This document shows, one piece after another, positions 17,113 through 26,121 of a DNA stretch of 36,873 nucleotides; positions within the stretch are counted from its first letter, which is position 1; every line of letters starts with the position of its first letter. The DNA comes from Silicimonas sp. (lineage in GTDB: Bacteria > Pseudomonadota > Alphaproteobacteria > Rhodobacterales > Rhodobacteraceae): the NCBI GenBank assembly GCA_022826205.1, contig JAJDVJ010000197.1:1-36873 (forward strand), read 5' to 3'. Both the position numbers and the translations under genes were made by a program. The notes below the pieces were generated by a model that had not been told where the DNA came from, did no database searches, and saw only the letters and a program-made list of their open reading frames with translations.

Positions 17113-19776
17113 ATGACCAGCCTGAACGACATACGATCGACCTTTCTCGACTATTTTGAGCAAAACGGCCACGAGGTCGTCGAGAGCTCGCCGCTTGTTC
17201 CGCGCAATGACCCGACATTGATGTTCGTCAACTCGGGAATGGTCCAGTTCAAGAACCTGTTTACCGGCCTGGAAGCCCGCGAATACTCGCGAGCCGCCAC
17301 CTCCCAGAAATGCGTGCGTGCCGGCGGCAAGCACAATGACCTCGACAATGTCGGCTACACTGCACGGCACCATACGTTCTTCGAGATGCTCGGAAACTTT
17401 TCCTTTGGAGACTACTTCAAGAACGAGGCCATTCCTCTCGCGTGGAACTTGCTGACGGACGATTTTGGCATCGACAAGAAGCGCCTCTTGGTCACGGTTT
17501 ACCATACGGATGACGAAGCCGCTCACATCTGGGGGAAAATGGGTCTGCCCGAAGACCGGATCATCAGGATCGCGACGGACGACAATTTCTGGCAAATGGG
17601 GCCAACAGGACCCTGCGGACCTTGCACCGAGATTTTCTTCGATCACGGCGATCACATCTGGGGCGGGCCTCCCGGATCGCCGGAAGAGGATGGCGATCGC
17701 TTCATCGAGATCTGGAACATCGTCTTCATGCAGAATGAGCAGTTCGAAGACGGATCAATGCGAGAGCTTGAGATTCAGTCGATCGATACGGGCATGGGTC
17801 TCGAACGGATCGGAGCGCTTCTGCAAGGCAAGCACGACAACTACGACACCGACACGATGCGTGCCCTGATCGAGGCCAGCGCCAATGCCACGAATGCCGA
17901 AGCCGATGGTCCGGCGAATGTGCACCATAGGGTCGTGGCCGACCACTTGCGTTCGACATCGTTCCTGGTTGCCGATGGCGTCATGCCGTCAAACGAGGGC
18001 AGGGGCTACGTCCTTCGCCGGATCATGCGGCGCGCAATGCGGCATGCACGTATAGCCGGCGCAACGGAGCCGGTAATGCACCGTCTCGTGCCTGCACTCG
18101 TGACAGAAATGGGTCAGGCCTATCCGGCGCTTGCCCGTGCGCAGCACCTGATCGAGGAAACACTGAAGAACGAAGAGACTCGCTTTCTGCAAACGCTGGA
18201 CCGTGGGCTGCGACTGTTGGACCAGGAACTGGAGCGGCTGCCGGACGGCGCCGACCTGCCGGCGGACACTGCATTCAAGCTCTACGACACATACGGGTTT
18301 CCGCTGGATCTCACGCAAGATGCCCTTCGCGAAAAGGGCCGCGGCGTCGATACGGAAGGTTTCGACGCAGCCATGGAAGAGCAGAGAGCGCGGGCGCGAG
18401 CGGCCTGGGCGGGATCCGGAGAGTCAAAGGACGCGGCAATTTGGTTCGACATAGCCGGAGACACCGAAGCCACGGAATTTCTTGGTTATGAAGCCGAGGT
18501 TACCGAAGGACAGATTGTTGCGATCGTTTGCGATGGAGGCGCCGTGGACTCGCTCAGCGACGGCGAAACCGGATGGATCGTCACGAACCAGACACCCTTT
18601 TACGGCGAGGCTGGCGGGCAGGTCGGTGACACCGGGACGATGCGAGGCACGGGCGAGGCCAGGGATCTGGCTGATGTAACTGACGTTCAGCGCTTCGCGG
18701 ATGGTCGCATTCTGGGCCATCAGGTCACGGTCAAGAAGGGCACGCTGACTACGGGCAGTCCGGTCGTGCTGAAAGTCGATCATGCGCGGCGGTCCGCCAT
18801 CCGGGCCAATCATTCAGCGACGCATCTGCTGCACGAATCCCTTCGGCAAGTCCTTGGAGAACACGTGGCGCAAAAGGGATCGCTTAACGCGCCTGATCGG
18901 CTTCGGTTTGACTTCAGTCATCAATCGGCGCTGACACTTGAAGATTTGAAAGCTGTCGAGACGGAAGTCAATGCGTACATTCGCCAGAATTCGCCAGTGG
19001 AAACTCGAATAATGACGCCAGATGATGCCCGGGCCATAGGAGCTCAGGCCCTTTTTGGCGAAAAGTACGGCGACGAAGTGCGGGTAGTGTCGATGGGTAT
19101 CGCAAGCACCGGCAAGGGCATCGATGGTAACACTTGGTCAATCGAGCTTTGCGGCGGCACGCATGTGTCGCGCACGGGCGACATTGGCGTATTCGTGACA
19201 CTTGGCGACAGCGCGTCTTCGGCTGGCGTTCGCAGAATCGAAGCGCTGACGGGAGAGGCCGCGTTCAGGTATCTTTCGGACCAGGATCATCGGCTTGCGG
19301 AAACGGCACTAACGCTTAAGGCCCCGCCAGAAGAGGTTGCAACACGGGTAAAGGCCCTGCAGGCAGATCGGCGCGCCCTTCAGAACGAGGTCGCCGAACT
19401 GCGTCGGAAGCTCGCCTTGGCCGGCGGGGAAGCCGAAGCGGAGGTGGAAGCAGTTAATGGCATGATGCTGCACGCCCGGACGCTCAAGGGCGTGGATGGC
19501 AAGAGCCTTCCGTCGCTGATCGACGAATACAAGGCGCGCCTCGGTTCGGGGGCCGTGCTCTTGATTGCGGACACGGGAGGAAAGGCCGCCGTGGCCGCAG
19601 GGGTCACGGAAGATCTGGTCGAGCGTCTTTCGGCCGTGGACATGGTACGCGCCGCAGTTGCCGAGCTCGGGGGCAAGGGGGGCGGAGGACGGGCGGACAT
19701 GGCACGAGGCGGAGCGGCCAGTGCAGACAAGGCCGAGGATGCCATTGCCGCCGTCAGGAAGCTGATGGCAGCGTAG
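17113..19776 (+). CDS. alaS: Alanyl-tRNA synthetase
   Basis: An 887-residue class II synthetase that charges tRNA-Ala and edits Ser/Gly mischarging. The N-terminal catalytic domain opens with [15 protein letters not shown] and includes the class II motifs ([33 protein letters not shown]). The editing domain has the zinc-binding HSATHLLH motif and [14 protein letters not shown] coiled-coil (about 745-780) and a Gly-rich DHHA1/C-Ala domain ([15 protein letters not shown]) end the protein. The ATG at 17113 is preferred to 17104 by similarity at the N-terminus. Placement behind recA is common in this bacterial group. Confidence 0.96.
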   Translation: MTSLNDIRSTFLDYFEQNGHEVVESSPLVPRNDPTLMFVNSGMVQFKNLFTGLEAREYSRAATSQKCVRAGGKHNDLDNVGYTARHHTFFEMLGNFSFGDYFKNEAIPLAWNLLTDDFGIDKKRLLVTVYHTDDEAAHIWGKMGLPEDRIIRIATDDNFWQMGPTGPCGPCTEIFFDHGDHIWGGPPGSPEEDGDRFIEIWNIVFMQNEQFEDGSMRELEIQSIDTGMGLERIGALLQGKHDNYDTDTMRALIEASANATNAEADGPANVHHRVVADHLRSTSFLVADGVMPSNEGRGYVLRRIMRRAMRHARIAGATEPVMHRLVPALVTEMGQAYPALARAQHLIEETLKNEETRFLQTLDRGLRLLDQELERLPDGADLPADTAFKLYDTYGFPLDLTQDALREKGRGVDTEGFDAAMEEQRARARAAWAGSGESKDAAIWFDIAGDTEATEFLGYEAEVTEGQIVAIVCDGGAVDSLSDGETGWIVTNQTPFYGEAGGQVGDTGTMRGTGEARDLADVTDVQRFADGRILGHQVTVKKGTLTTGSPVVLKVDHARRSAIRANHSATHLLHESLRQVLGEHVAQKGSLNAPDRLRFDFSHQSALTLEDLKAVETEVNAYIRQNSPVETRIMTPDDARAIGAQALFGEKYGDEVRVVSMGIASTGKGIDGNTWSIELCGGTHVSRTGDIGVFVTLGDSASSAGVRRIEALTGEAAFRYLSDQDHRLAETALTLKAPPEEVATRVKALQADRRALQNEVAELRRKLALAGGEAEAEVEAVNGMMLHARTLKGVDGKSLPSLIDEYKARLGSGAVLLIADTGGKAAVAAGVTEDLVERLSAVDMVRAAVAELGGKGGGGRADMARGGAASADKAEDAIAAVRKLMAA

Positions 19777-19855
19777 GTCTTCGCATCCGCATCGGCGAAT
19801 TCAATTCTATCGATGCGCGTGCGGGTGGACAGTGCCGAACGCGCGGACCAATTGA

Positions 19856-21052
19856 TCAACCAGACACTGCGGCGGTTCGCGCCCCGCCCGCGCAATTCCA
19901 ATAAAATTCTGCGATGACCAACGCCGCTTTCTCCAGGGCGGCATCGTCGACCGTCAGTGCAACGCGCACATGTCCGGCGGCCGCCTTCCCGAAACTTTCG
20001 CCGGGCATGACGGCCACGAGATGCTCGTCCAGGAGCGCCTCTGCAAACTCGATGCCGGTCATTCCGGTCGCCCTGATGTCAACCATGACGTACATCGTTG
20101 CCACAGAAGGCACGACGTTCAGGTCTTCCCGTGAAAATATTGCATTGACCGCCTTGTGGCGTCGCCGGAAAGGCGCCGCGATGGTGTCTTCCAGCGCCGG
20201 ACCCTGCTGCAGGGCAAATTCGCCAGCGTCCTGCAAGAATCCGGGCAATCCGTAATTGGTGTGCGTGGCCAGGTTGATTGCATGACTGATCGCCTCTTCA
20301 GGTCCGACCAGCCAGCCAATCCGGCTGCCGGTCATCGCATGGCTCTTGGACAGGGAACCGGCCACAAGCGTCCGGCTCTCCATTCCGGACAACGCGCGCG
20401 GAGAGACATGCTCGCCCTCCCAGACCTGTGTGTCGTAGACTTCGTCCGAAATCAGCCACATGTCCCGTTCCCGGGTGAATTCAGCGATCTCTTGAAGCTT
20501 CGTTCGGGAATAGACAGCACCTGTTGGATTGTTCGGGGAGTTGATCAGGAGTGAACGGGCTTCGCAGGCTTCCTCAAGATCTGCGAGAGAAGGCTGGAAT
20601 CCCCTTTCGGCACGCGCCGTGACGGCCACGGCCATCGCTCCGGTGGCGCGGATCGTGCCAGGATAGGTCGCGTAGTAAGGATCGATGTACAGCGCCGCGT
20701 CTCCCGGGTCGCACGCCGTCATGTGAGCGGCCAGGAGCGCAGCCTGTCCGCCTGCCGTGATCACCACGTTATTTCGCTCCGTAGCCACGCCCGTCATTGT
20801 TGCAAGTCGCTTGGCAACGGCATCGCGAAGCCCGTCAGTTCCTGGAATCGTCGAGTAGCCGGTGTGTCCGCCTGTCGCGGACTCATGCATCGCCTTCAGG
20901 ATCGCCGGGTCCGTCTTTCGGTCATGTTCGCCGATCGTCAGTTCGATGACGGGCATGCCACGATCCTTCATTGTGCGGCTCTTACGGTAGATGTCCCACC
21001 CATCCGAACCACCGCCGGTCAAGGTCTCTATGCGATGCGATAATCTGGTCAT
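19856..21052 (-). CDS. Class I pyridoxal-phosphate aminotransferase
   Basis: A 398-residue fold-type I aminotransferase. NSPNNPTG (171-178) binds the cofactor region, SDEVYD (202-207) carries the Asp/Tyr cofactor contacts and SLSKSHAMTGSRIGW carries the Schiff-base Lys236. This is the branch that includes aspartate and aromatic aminotransferases; the exact substrate cannot be read. It faces alaS (convergent) and is divergent from the cysS leader, with about 125 bases between the two starts. Length is normal. No neighbouring pathway gene fixes the substrate. Confidence 0.85.
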   Translation of the reverse strand: MTRLSHRIETLTGGGSDGWDIYRKSRTMKDRGMPVIELTIGEHDRKTDPAILKAMHESATGGHTGYSTIPGTDGLRDAVAKRLATMTGVATERNNVVITAGGQAALLAAHMTACDPGDAALYIDPYYATYPGTIRATGAMAVAVTARAERGFQPSLADLEEACEARSLLINSPNNPTGAVYSRTKLQEIAEFTRERDMWLISDEVYDTQVWEGEHVSPRALSGMESRTLVAGSLSKSHAMTGSRIGWLVGPEEAISHAINLATHTNYGLPGFLQDAGEFALQQGPALEDTIAAPFRRRHKAVNAIFSREDLNVVPSVATMYVMVDIRATGMTGIEFAEALLDEHLVAVMPGESFGKAAAGHVRVALTVDDAALEKAALVIAEFYWNCAGGARTAAVSG

Positions 21053-21140
21053 GCGTTACAAGGGCGGCAACTATTGAGACAAGTCAATCGATTGTTGTCG
21101 GGAGATTTCTGCCGTTGAATGACATCGGCACGAAAACCCT

Positions 21141-21169
21141 TTGCACTCCTTGCGGACCGCCGCTATTGT
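21141..21169 (+). promoter_or_regulatory. Candidate promoter of the leader-cysS-cimA operon
   Basis: TTGCAC (21141-21146) and TATTGT (21164-21169) are separated by 17 bases. A start 7 to 8 bases downstream falls at 21176-21177, at or one base from the leader ATG, so the leader peptide would be translated from a leaderless message. Confidence 0.5.
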
Positions 21170-21176
21170 CCGGGCC

Positions 21177-21215
21177 ATGAACCGCATCTGCATCATCTGC
21201 TGCATTATCCGCTGA
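21177..21215 (+). CDS. Leader peptide rich in Cys and Ile (attenuation uORF)
   Basis: A 12-codon ORF encoding MNRICIICCIIR, ended by TGA. Three of the 12 residues are Cys, including a tandem pair, and five are Ile, a composition very unlikely by chance. It ends 87 bases before cysS, which is followed in the same operon by citramalate synthase. Cys scarcity stalls ribosomes at the TGC codons and Ile scarcity at the ATC/ATT codons, which would report the two amino acids that these genes use or help make. There is no Shine-Dalgarno sequence; the promoter position predicts transcription beginning at the ATG, as is known for the trp leader of Sinorhizobium. The function is inferred. Confidence 0.7.
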   Translation: MNRICIICCIIR

Positions 21216-21299
21216 CATCGTTCACGCGGGCCGGTTCTAATTCACCTTGAAATGACCTTGTCGGAGCCCGCGCGGGACAGGTTTGCCCAAAAAGGTTGG
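21209..21299 (+). promoter_or_regulatory. Candidate attenuator with competing RNA structures
   Basis: Hairpin A pairs CCGCUGA (21209-21215, holding the leader stop codon) with UCA-C-GCGG (21222-21229, one bulged C). Helix B pairs CGCGGGC (21225-21231) with GCCCGCG (21266-21272) and excludes A. Helix C pairs 21254-21262 with 21276-21283 (one bulged U) and would be a pseudoknot with B. ACCUU occurs twice (21244-21248, 21255-21259) and can pair with the cysS ribosome binding site AAGGU (21292-21296). There is no T-tract, so control of translation start fits better than transcription termination. Pairings were found by eye; no energies were computed. Confidence 0.4.
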
Positions 21300-21302
21300 C
21301 TC

Positions 21303-22703
21303 ATGACGAACATCCAGCTCCATGACACCGCAACACGGACGAAGAGGCCGTTGGAACCCCTCGTTACGAACGGGCATCCGACGATGTACGTCTGCGGGCC
21401 GACCGTTTATGACAGGGCTCATATTGGCAATGCACGACCCGTCATTGTTTTTGACGTGCTTTTTCGACTTCTCCGCCACGTGTACGGGGCCGATCAGGTG
21501 ACCTATGTGCGGAATTTCACGGATGTTGACGACAAGATAAACGCTCGCGCCGCGGCTGAGAACCGCCCCATTCGTGAAATCACCGAAGAAACTACGCAAT
21601 GGTATATCGACGACATGGCTGCCGTTGGCGCGCTCATGCCGGACGCAATGCCCCGTGCAACCGAATGGATTGCGGAAATGGTCGAAATGATCGTTGCCCT
21701 GATCGAAAGGGGACATGCCTACGAGGCCGAAGGCCACGTGCTCTTCCGGGTACGCTCCTGCCCCGGGTACGGAGACCTGTCCGGGCGTTCCGTCGACGAC
21801 ATGATTGCCGGTGCCCGTGTCGAGGTGGCGCCATTCAAGGAAGATCCGATGGACTTCGTGCTTTGGAAGCCCTCGGACGGCCAGACTCCTGGGTGGAACA
21901 GCCCTTGGGGTCGTGGCAGGCCCGGTTGGCACATTGAATGCTCGGCCATGGCAGCGGGCCTTCTGGGAGAGCGCTTCGACATTCATGGCGGTGGCAACGA
22001 CTTGGTCTTTCCGCACCACGAAAACGAGATCGCCCAATCGAGATGCATGGGCCATCAATTTGCAAGAATCTGGATGCACAACGAGATGCTTCAGGTGGAA
22101 GGGAAGAAGATGGCCAAGTCCCTGGGCAATTTCTTCACCTTGCGCGACCTCTTTGACGGAAACTGGAGCGGCGGCTGGAACGTGCCCGGCGAATTGATCC
22201 GATTTGTGTTCCTTTCGACACACTATCGAAAGCCGATGGATTGGACCGAGGACAGGGCTCGCGAAGCTGAGGTGACGCTTCGGAAATGGTACGCGATGGC
22301 GGAAACTTTAGCGTTCGGATCGTGGCGAGATGCCGATATTTCTTCTGTTGTGAATGCATTGTCGGATGATCTTAACACGCATGAGGCCTTGGCGTCGCTA
22401 CATCGATTCGCGGCGAAGGGGGAAGTCGCAGCATTGGCGGCCGGATTGGAGTTTCTCGGGTTGATGTCCGACCGCGTGCCGATTTGGGCCCGAGAGGCGG
22501 TGCCGTCCGAAGACGTGTCTGATCTGGTCAATGCGCTGCTTGATGAGCGCGCGACTGCGAGAGCGGCGCGGGATTTTGCGCGGGCGGATAGCCTTCGCGA
22601 AGGCCTCATGGAAGCCGGAATTGTCATCAAGGACACGTCGGTGGGTGTCGAATGGCACATTGGGCCAAGCTTCGATCAAGACAAATTGGAGGCTCTGAAA
22701 TGA
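21303..22703 (+). CDS. cysS: Cysteinyl-tRNA synthetase
   Basis: A 466-residue class I synthetase that charges tRNA-Cys. The HIGH motif is HIGN (40-43), the KMSKS motif is KMAKS (269-273), and the zinc site includes the Cys of YVCGPTVYD, the Cys of HIECSAM and HHENE. The ATG at 21303 is preferred because AAAAAGG lies about 7 bases upstream; an in-frame ATG at 21252 would add a 17-residue unrelated extension. It is the first full-length gene behind the Cys/Ile leader and overlaps the cimA start by four bases (ATGA). Confidence 0.95.
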   Translation: MTNIQLHDTATRTKRPLEPLVTNGHPTMYVCGPTVYDRAHIGNARPVIVFDVLFRLLRHVYGADQVTYVRNFTDVDDKINARAAAENRPIREITEETTQWYIDDMAAVGALMPDAMPRATEWIAEMVEMIVALIERGHAYEAEGHVLFRVRSCPGYGDLSGRSVDDMIAGARVEVAPFKEDPMDFVLWKPSDGQTPGWNSPWGRGRPGWHIECSAMAAGLLGERFDIHGGGNDLVFPHHENEIAQSRCMGHQFARIWMHNEMLQVEGKKMAKSLGNFFTLRDLFDGNWSGGWNVPGELIRFVFLSTHYRKPMDWTEDRAREAEVTLRKWYAMAETLAFGSWRDADISSVVNALSDDLNTHEALASLHRFAAKGEVAALAAGLEFLGLMSDRVPIWAREAVPSEDVSDLVNALLDERATARAARDFARADSLREGLMEAGIVIKDTSVGVEWHIGPSFDQDKLEALK

Positions 22704-24337
22704 AAGCGGAACGACTCTTTCTGTTCGACACAACACTTCGGGATGGTCAGCAGACCCAAGGCGTCCAATTCTCGACCGAGGAAAAGACGGAGATCGCACA
22801 CTCGCTTGATGCGCTCGGTCTGGACTACATCGAGGGAGGCTGGCCCGGGGCGAACCCCACCGACGACGCCTTCTTTGACAAGCGTCCGCAGACACGCGCG
22901 ACCTTTACGGCATTCGGCATGACAAAGCGGGCAGGGCGGTCGGCGGAAAACTGCGACGTCCTGGCTGCGGTGCTGAATGCAGGCACGTCCGCTGTGTGTC
23001 TCGTCGGCAAGACCCATGACTTCCACGTCGAGAGAGCGCTCGGAATCTCTCTGGACGAAAACCTGAACGGCATTCGCGAGAGCATTGCGCACCTGGTGAA
23101 CAAGGACCGCGAGGCGATTTTCGATGCCGAGCACTTCTTCGACGGCTACAAGGCAAATCCCGAATATGCACTTGTTTGCGTACAGTCGGCCTTCGAGGCA
23201 GGGGCCCGCTGGGTAGCGCTCTGCGACACGAACGGGGGCACGTTGCCTCACGAGGTCTCCGAGATCACGTCGGCAGTCATCAATGCCGGAATCCCCGGCG
23301 AAAACCTGGGCATCCATACGCACGACGATACCGGCAATGCCGTCGCGGGCACGCTGGCGGCAGTTGACGCGGGCGCACGCCAGATTCACGGTACGCTCAA
23401 CGGCCTTGGCGAGCGCTGCGGAAACGCGAATCTCACGACGCTGATTCCGACACTCATGCTCAAGGAACCGTACGCAAGCCGGTACCAGACCGGCGTCAGC
23501 AGAGACGCTCTGGCGCGCCTTACGCGCACCAGCCGCGTCCTGGACGACGTCTTGAATCGCGTGCCGCTCCGGTCTGCTCCCTATGTTGGAGCGTCCGCCT
23601 TTGCCCACAAGGCAGGGCTTCACGCCTCAGCAATTGCGAAGGATCCGAAGACCTACGAGCACGTTGACCCGGCATCGGTTGGTAACGCCCGCGTGGTTCC
23701 CATGTCGAACCAGGCCGGCCAGTCGAATCTCATCAAGCGACTGTCCGAAATGGGCATCAGCGTCAAAAAAGGAGACCCGGCCCTCGTTGCCATTCTCGGA
23801 GAGGTGAAGCGAAGGGAGGCGCTCGGCTATGCCTATGACAGCGCCCAGGCAAGTTTCGAACTGCTTGCGCGCGCCGCACTTGGCCTCTCGGCTGAGTTCT
23901 TCGAAGTTGAGCGCTATCGCGTGATATCGGAGCGGCGGCGCAACGCACGCGGCGAGATCGTTGTCGAATCCGAGGCCGTCGTCACGATTTCGACGGGAGA
24001 AGGGCAACAGACAAGCTATTTCAAGAACGAACATGCCCAAGACCTGCACGATGACGGGCCGGTCAACGCGCTTTGGCAGGCGCTCAAGTCGGACCTAGGA
24101 CCGTTTCAATCGCAGATTCAGGATGTGCGCCTGACCGACTTCAAGGTGCGAATCACTCAGGGTGGCACAGAAGCCGTGACCCGCGTCATCATCGACTTTG
24201 CGGATGATTCAGGTCGGTTCTGGTCAACAGTGGGCGTGTCCGCAAATATCGTTGATGCCTCGTTTGGGGCATTGCTGGATGCAGTGAACTGGAAACTCGT
24301 CCGCGAGGAGGGTGAAATGGACAGAGCTGCGGTGTGA
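22700..24337 (+). CDS. cimA: (R)-citramalate synthase
   Basis: A 545-residue member of the LeuA/CimA family that condenses pyruvate with acetyl-CoA to citramalate, the first step of the threonine-independent route to 2-oxobutyrate and isoleucine. The HMG-CoA-lyase-like barrel starts with [13 protein letters not shown] (metal-binding Asp10). Further landmarks are [15 protein letters not shown] (206-213) and [11 protein letters not shown]. The C-terminal LeuA-type regulatory domain ([21 protein letters not shown]) is present, so feedback inhibition by Ile is plausible. The ATG at 22700 overlaps the cysS stop, with GGAGG at 22688-22692. Co-transcription with cysS behind an Ile/Cys-coded leader fits its role in Ile supply. 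Confidence 0.92.
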   Translation: MKAERLFLFDTTLRDGQQTQGVQFSTEEKTEIAHSLDALGLDYIEGGWPGANPTDDAFFDKRPQTRATFTAFGMTKRAGRSAENCDVLAAVLNAGTSAVCLVGKTHDFHVERALGISLDENLNGIRESIAHLVNKDREAIFDAEHFFDGYKANPEYALVCVQSAFEAGARWVALCDTNGGTLPHEVSEITSAVINAGIPGENLGIHTHDDTGNAVAGTLAAVDAGARQIHGTLNGLGERCGNANLTTLIPTLMLKEPYASRYQTGVSRDALARLTRTSRVLDDVLNRVPLRSAPYVGASAFAHKAGLHASAIAKDPKTYEHVDPASVGNARVVPMSNQAGQSNLIKRLSEMGISVKKGDPALVAILGEVKRREALGYAYDSAQASFELLARAALGLSAEFFEVERYRVISERRRNARGEIVVESEAVVTISTGEGQQTSYFKNEHAQDLHDDGPVNALWQALKSDLGPFQSQIQDVRLTDFKVRITQGGTEAVTRVIIDFADDSGRFWSTVGVSANIVDASFGALLDAVNWKLVREEGEMDRAAV

Positions 24338-24410
24338 CGCAGGCCGTGCTCTTTCAATTCATGACGATTCAACGTGGTGAGATCAGCGCAGCGCGTTTGG
24401 CGCGCCCGCA

Positions 24411-25154
24411 ATGAGCCTTCAGGCGGTAGCGGACATCGTAGCCAGGGGCGATCCAGATCGATTCGACGCCTGCATGGCTGCACCGGTTGCAGCACGCGCC
24501 GTGCTGTTCCCGATTTACGCATTCAATGTTGAAGTTTCCCGTGCAACCTGGGCGATATCCGAACCCATGATCGGCGAAATGCGCCTTCAATGGCTCAAAG
24601 ATGCCCTTGGCGACATTGCGAACGGCAAGGCAGCGAGAAGGCATGAGGTCATCGCTCCGCTTGCCAATGTTCTGGATGGAGAAGGCGCGCGAATCCTTGA
24701 CCGGCTCGTGCAGGCGCGATGGCGCGACCTTCACCCGATGCCCTTTGGGGACACCGGGCAATTTCGAGAGTACCTCGATGCGACCGGCGGCGGCTTGATG
24801 TGGGTCGCCGCACGCGCCCTTGGCGGAGATGACGAGGCATGCTTCCGCACGCTTGGCAGGGTAAGTGGCCTTGCCAATTTTCTTCTTGCTGTACCAAGGC
24901 TGGAAACACGGGTGGGCTCGCCACTGCCTGGCGGCGGTTCGGAAACCGTTCAGATGCTTGCAAAGGATGCACTGGCGGAGCTCCGGTCCTTGCGCATTCC
25001 CAAAGCCGGTCGCGCTGCCTCCCTTGCGTCCTGGCGTGCCGGAACCATTCTACGTCGCGCGGCAGACGAGCCCGACAGGGTCGCGGACGGAACGCTTCCG
25101 GAAAGCGAATTCCGGCGGCGTCTTTCGCTGATCTGGGCGGGGTACAGTCTCTGA
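24411..25154 (+). CDS. Squalene/phytoene synthase family protein (degenerate, NDUFAF6-like)
   Basis: A 247-residue all-alpha protein with the trans-isoprenyl-diphosphate synthase (head-to-head) fold. The helices FPIYAFNVEVSRATW, MRLQWLKDAL and the late helix ARALGGDDEACFRTLGRVSGLANFLLAVPRL are recognisable. The two DxxxD-type metal sites needed for catalysis by squalene or phytoene synthases are not present at the expected places, and no carotenoid gene is near. This resembles the branch with mitochondrial NDUFAF6, a complex I assembly factor, so a non-enzymatic role is likely but unproven. It follows cimA by 73 bases, probably in the same transcript. The start lacks a clear ribosome binding site. 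Confidence 0.72.
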   Translation: MSLQAVADIVARGDPDRFDACMAAPVAARAVLFPIYAFNVEVSRATWAISEPMIGEMRLQWLKDALGDIANGKAARRHEVIAPLANVLDGEGARILDRLVQARWRDLHPMPFGDTGQFREYLDATGGGLMWVAARALGGDDEACFRTLGRVSGLANFLLAVPRLETRVGSPLPGGGSETVQMLAKDALAELRSLRIPKAGRAASLASWRAGTILRRAADEPDRVADGTLPESEFRRRLSLIWAGYSL

Positions 25155-25297
25155 TCCCTTGCCGGATCAGCTGGAATCCACGCCCACCGTCACCACAAGG
25201 ACCAGGCAATCATTGCAGCTTTCGCACGTGCGGTTTGCGTCCAGCGGTCTTCCTTGGGTCTTGCTCCGGACGCAACGCGCCCCTAAGCACGGTTCGA

Positions 25298-25384
25298 GCG
25301 GGCGTGGCGGAATGGTAGACGCAAGAGACTTAAAATCTCTGGAGTCCTTGACTCGTGCCGGTTCAAGTCCGGTCGCCCGCACCA
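25298..25384 (+). tRNA. tRNA-Leu (anticodon UAA)
   Basis: An 87-base type II tRNA. The acceptor stem is GCGGGCG (25298-25304) with CGCCCGC (25374-25380), followed by the discriminator A and an encoded CCA. The anticodon stem AGAGA/TCTCT encloses loop CTTAAAA with anticodon TAA at 25331-25333. The long variable arm (GAGTC-CTT-GACTC) and T arm (GGTTCAAGTCC) complete the Leu pattern. TTGCTC (25261) and TAAGCA (25284) at 17-base spacing could be its promoter. Its 3' half is repeated downstream, so this gene is a likely integration target. Confidence 0.95.
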
Positions 25385-25442
25385 TAAAAACAAGGGGTTT
25401 TAGCGATCAGAGTGCGAAAGCGCAGGCAAAGTGATTCGCCTC

Positions 25443-25461
25443 ATGTCACCACTATGTCACC
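25443..25461 (+). repeat. Tandem ATGTCACC pair between the tRNA copies
   Basis: ATGTCACC occurs at 25443-25450 and 25454-25461, an 11-base period (one helical turn), inside the 111-base stretch between the intact tRNA-Leu and the partial copy. Helically phased direct repeats beside an att site could be remnants of recombinase arm-type sites or of an integrase gene end. The interpretation is speculative. Confidence 0.35.
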
Positions 25462-25495
25462 AAATGGCTGCCGATATGCCACTTTTGGCCCCGAT

Positions 25496-25550
25496 CTTAA
25501 AATCTCTGGGGCAAGAGCCCGTGCCGGTTCAAGTCCGGCCGCCCGCACCA
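25496..25550 (+). repeat. Duplicated 3' half of tRNA-Leu (attachment-site scar)
   Basis: From CTTAAAATCTCTGG in the anticodon arm to the terminal CCA, this 55-base stretch repeats the 3' half of the intact tRNA-Leu, starting 167 bases further on. The T arm and acceptor strand differ at one base, but the variable arm is quite different (GGGC-AAGA-GCCC instead of GAGTC-CTT-GACTC). A 5' half is missing, so it is not a functional tRNA. Such a partial copy is the normal footprint of a tyrosine-recombinase element that restores the tRNA on insertion. The differing variable arm argues against simple local duplication. No integrase gene remains between the copies. Confidence 0.75.
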
Positions 25551-25557
25551 AACAGCG

Positions 25558-26079
25558 TCAGTATAGTTGGCGATAGTGCATCCTTTGCGTCTGGAGATTG
25601 AAAATCTCGAGACGGAGGAAACTTCGTCGCAACACCAGCGATGCACGTTCGGTGCTTTCGGCCGAAAGTTCCGCCAGTCGCGTGTTGATGTCACGAATCT
25701 CCTGCCTGGCCTGATCGATTTCTTGTCCAATTTCGTGCCACTGCAATCCGCGCAGGTTCGCGGTTTGCAGTGCGTTTGCGTCTTCTGCGCGACAGACGGG
25801 CGAAAGGCGAGTGCCGGTAGTGCCGACGAAATATGCATTGGCGGCGGTGCAGTACTGTTGCAGCCCGGCTTCGCGACCTCGATGCCATTCCTGTACATCC
25901 GGAGAGATGCCGAATTCATTGCAAGCCTTGAAGTGCTCCATGATGTAGCTTGATCGCTTCCCGCGCGCACCGTCGGCGAGACCGATGTCCCTCCAGGCAC
26001 CTTGCCGGCATTCGGATTCGGAGAGCGAGGCGCAGCCTGCGAGGACGGCGAGCGCCGCAAGTGGGACAGTGAGCCGCAT
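25558..26079 (-). CDS. Lipoprotein with DUF2799-like sequence
   Basis: A 173-residue probable lipoprotein. The signal sequence MRLTVPLAALAVLAGC ends in a lipobox (LAGC, lipidated Cys16). The mature part starts with the acidic/Cys-containing ECRQGAWRDIGLADGARG segment typical of DUF2799 proteins, and residues 115-165 are predicted as a charged coiled-coil (EIGQEIDQARQEIRDINTRL). It should be anchored in the outer or inner membrane facing the periplasm; its function is unknown. It lies 42 bases behind the UPF0260 gene on the same strand, so it may be the last gene of a ribF operon. Its stop lies only 8 bases from the tRNA-Leu remnant. Confidence 0.75.
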   Translation of the reverse strand: MRLTVPLAALAVLAGCASLSESECRQGAWRDIGLADGARGKRSSYIMEHFKACNEFGISPDVQEWHRGREAGLQQYCTAANAYFVGTTGTRLSPVCRAEDANALQTANLRGLQWHEIGQEIDQARQEIRDINTRLAELSAESTERASLVLRRSFLRLEIFNLQTQRMHYRQLY

Positions 26080-26121
26080 GCAGAAATTGGTAACGAGTCA
26101 ACGGCATGGAATCCAGAACCA

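Noticed and set aside
21117-21249. A longer frame over the leader region that reads as His-rich (HEPHLHHLLHYPL)
   Set aside because: It is the shifted reading of the same repeated TGC/ATC triplets. Its start lies upstream of the predicted transcription start, and no histidine gene follows, whereas the Cys/Ile frame matches cysS and cimA.
24361-24414. A 17-codon ORF (MTIQRGEISAARLARPQ) whose stop overlaps the start of the synthase-family gene
   Set aside because: It has no ribosome binding site and no unusual codon content; an ATGA overlap alone is common by chance in this composition.
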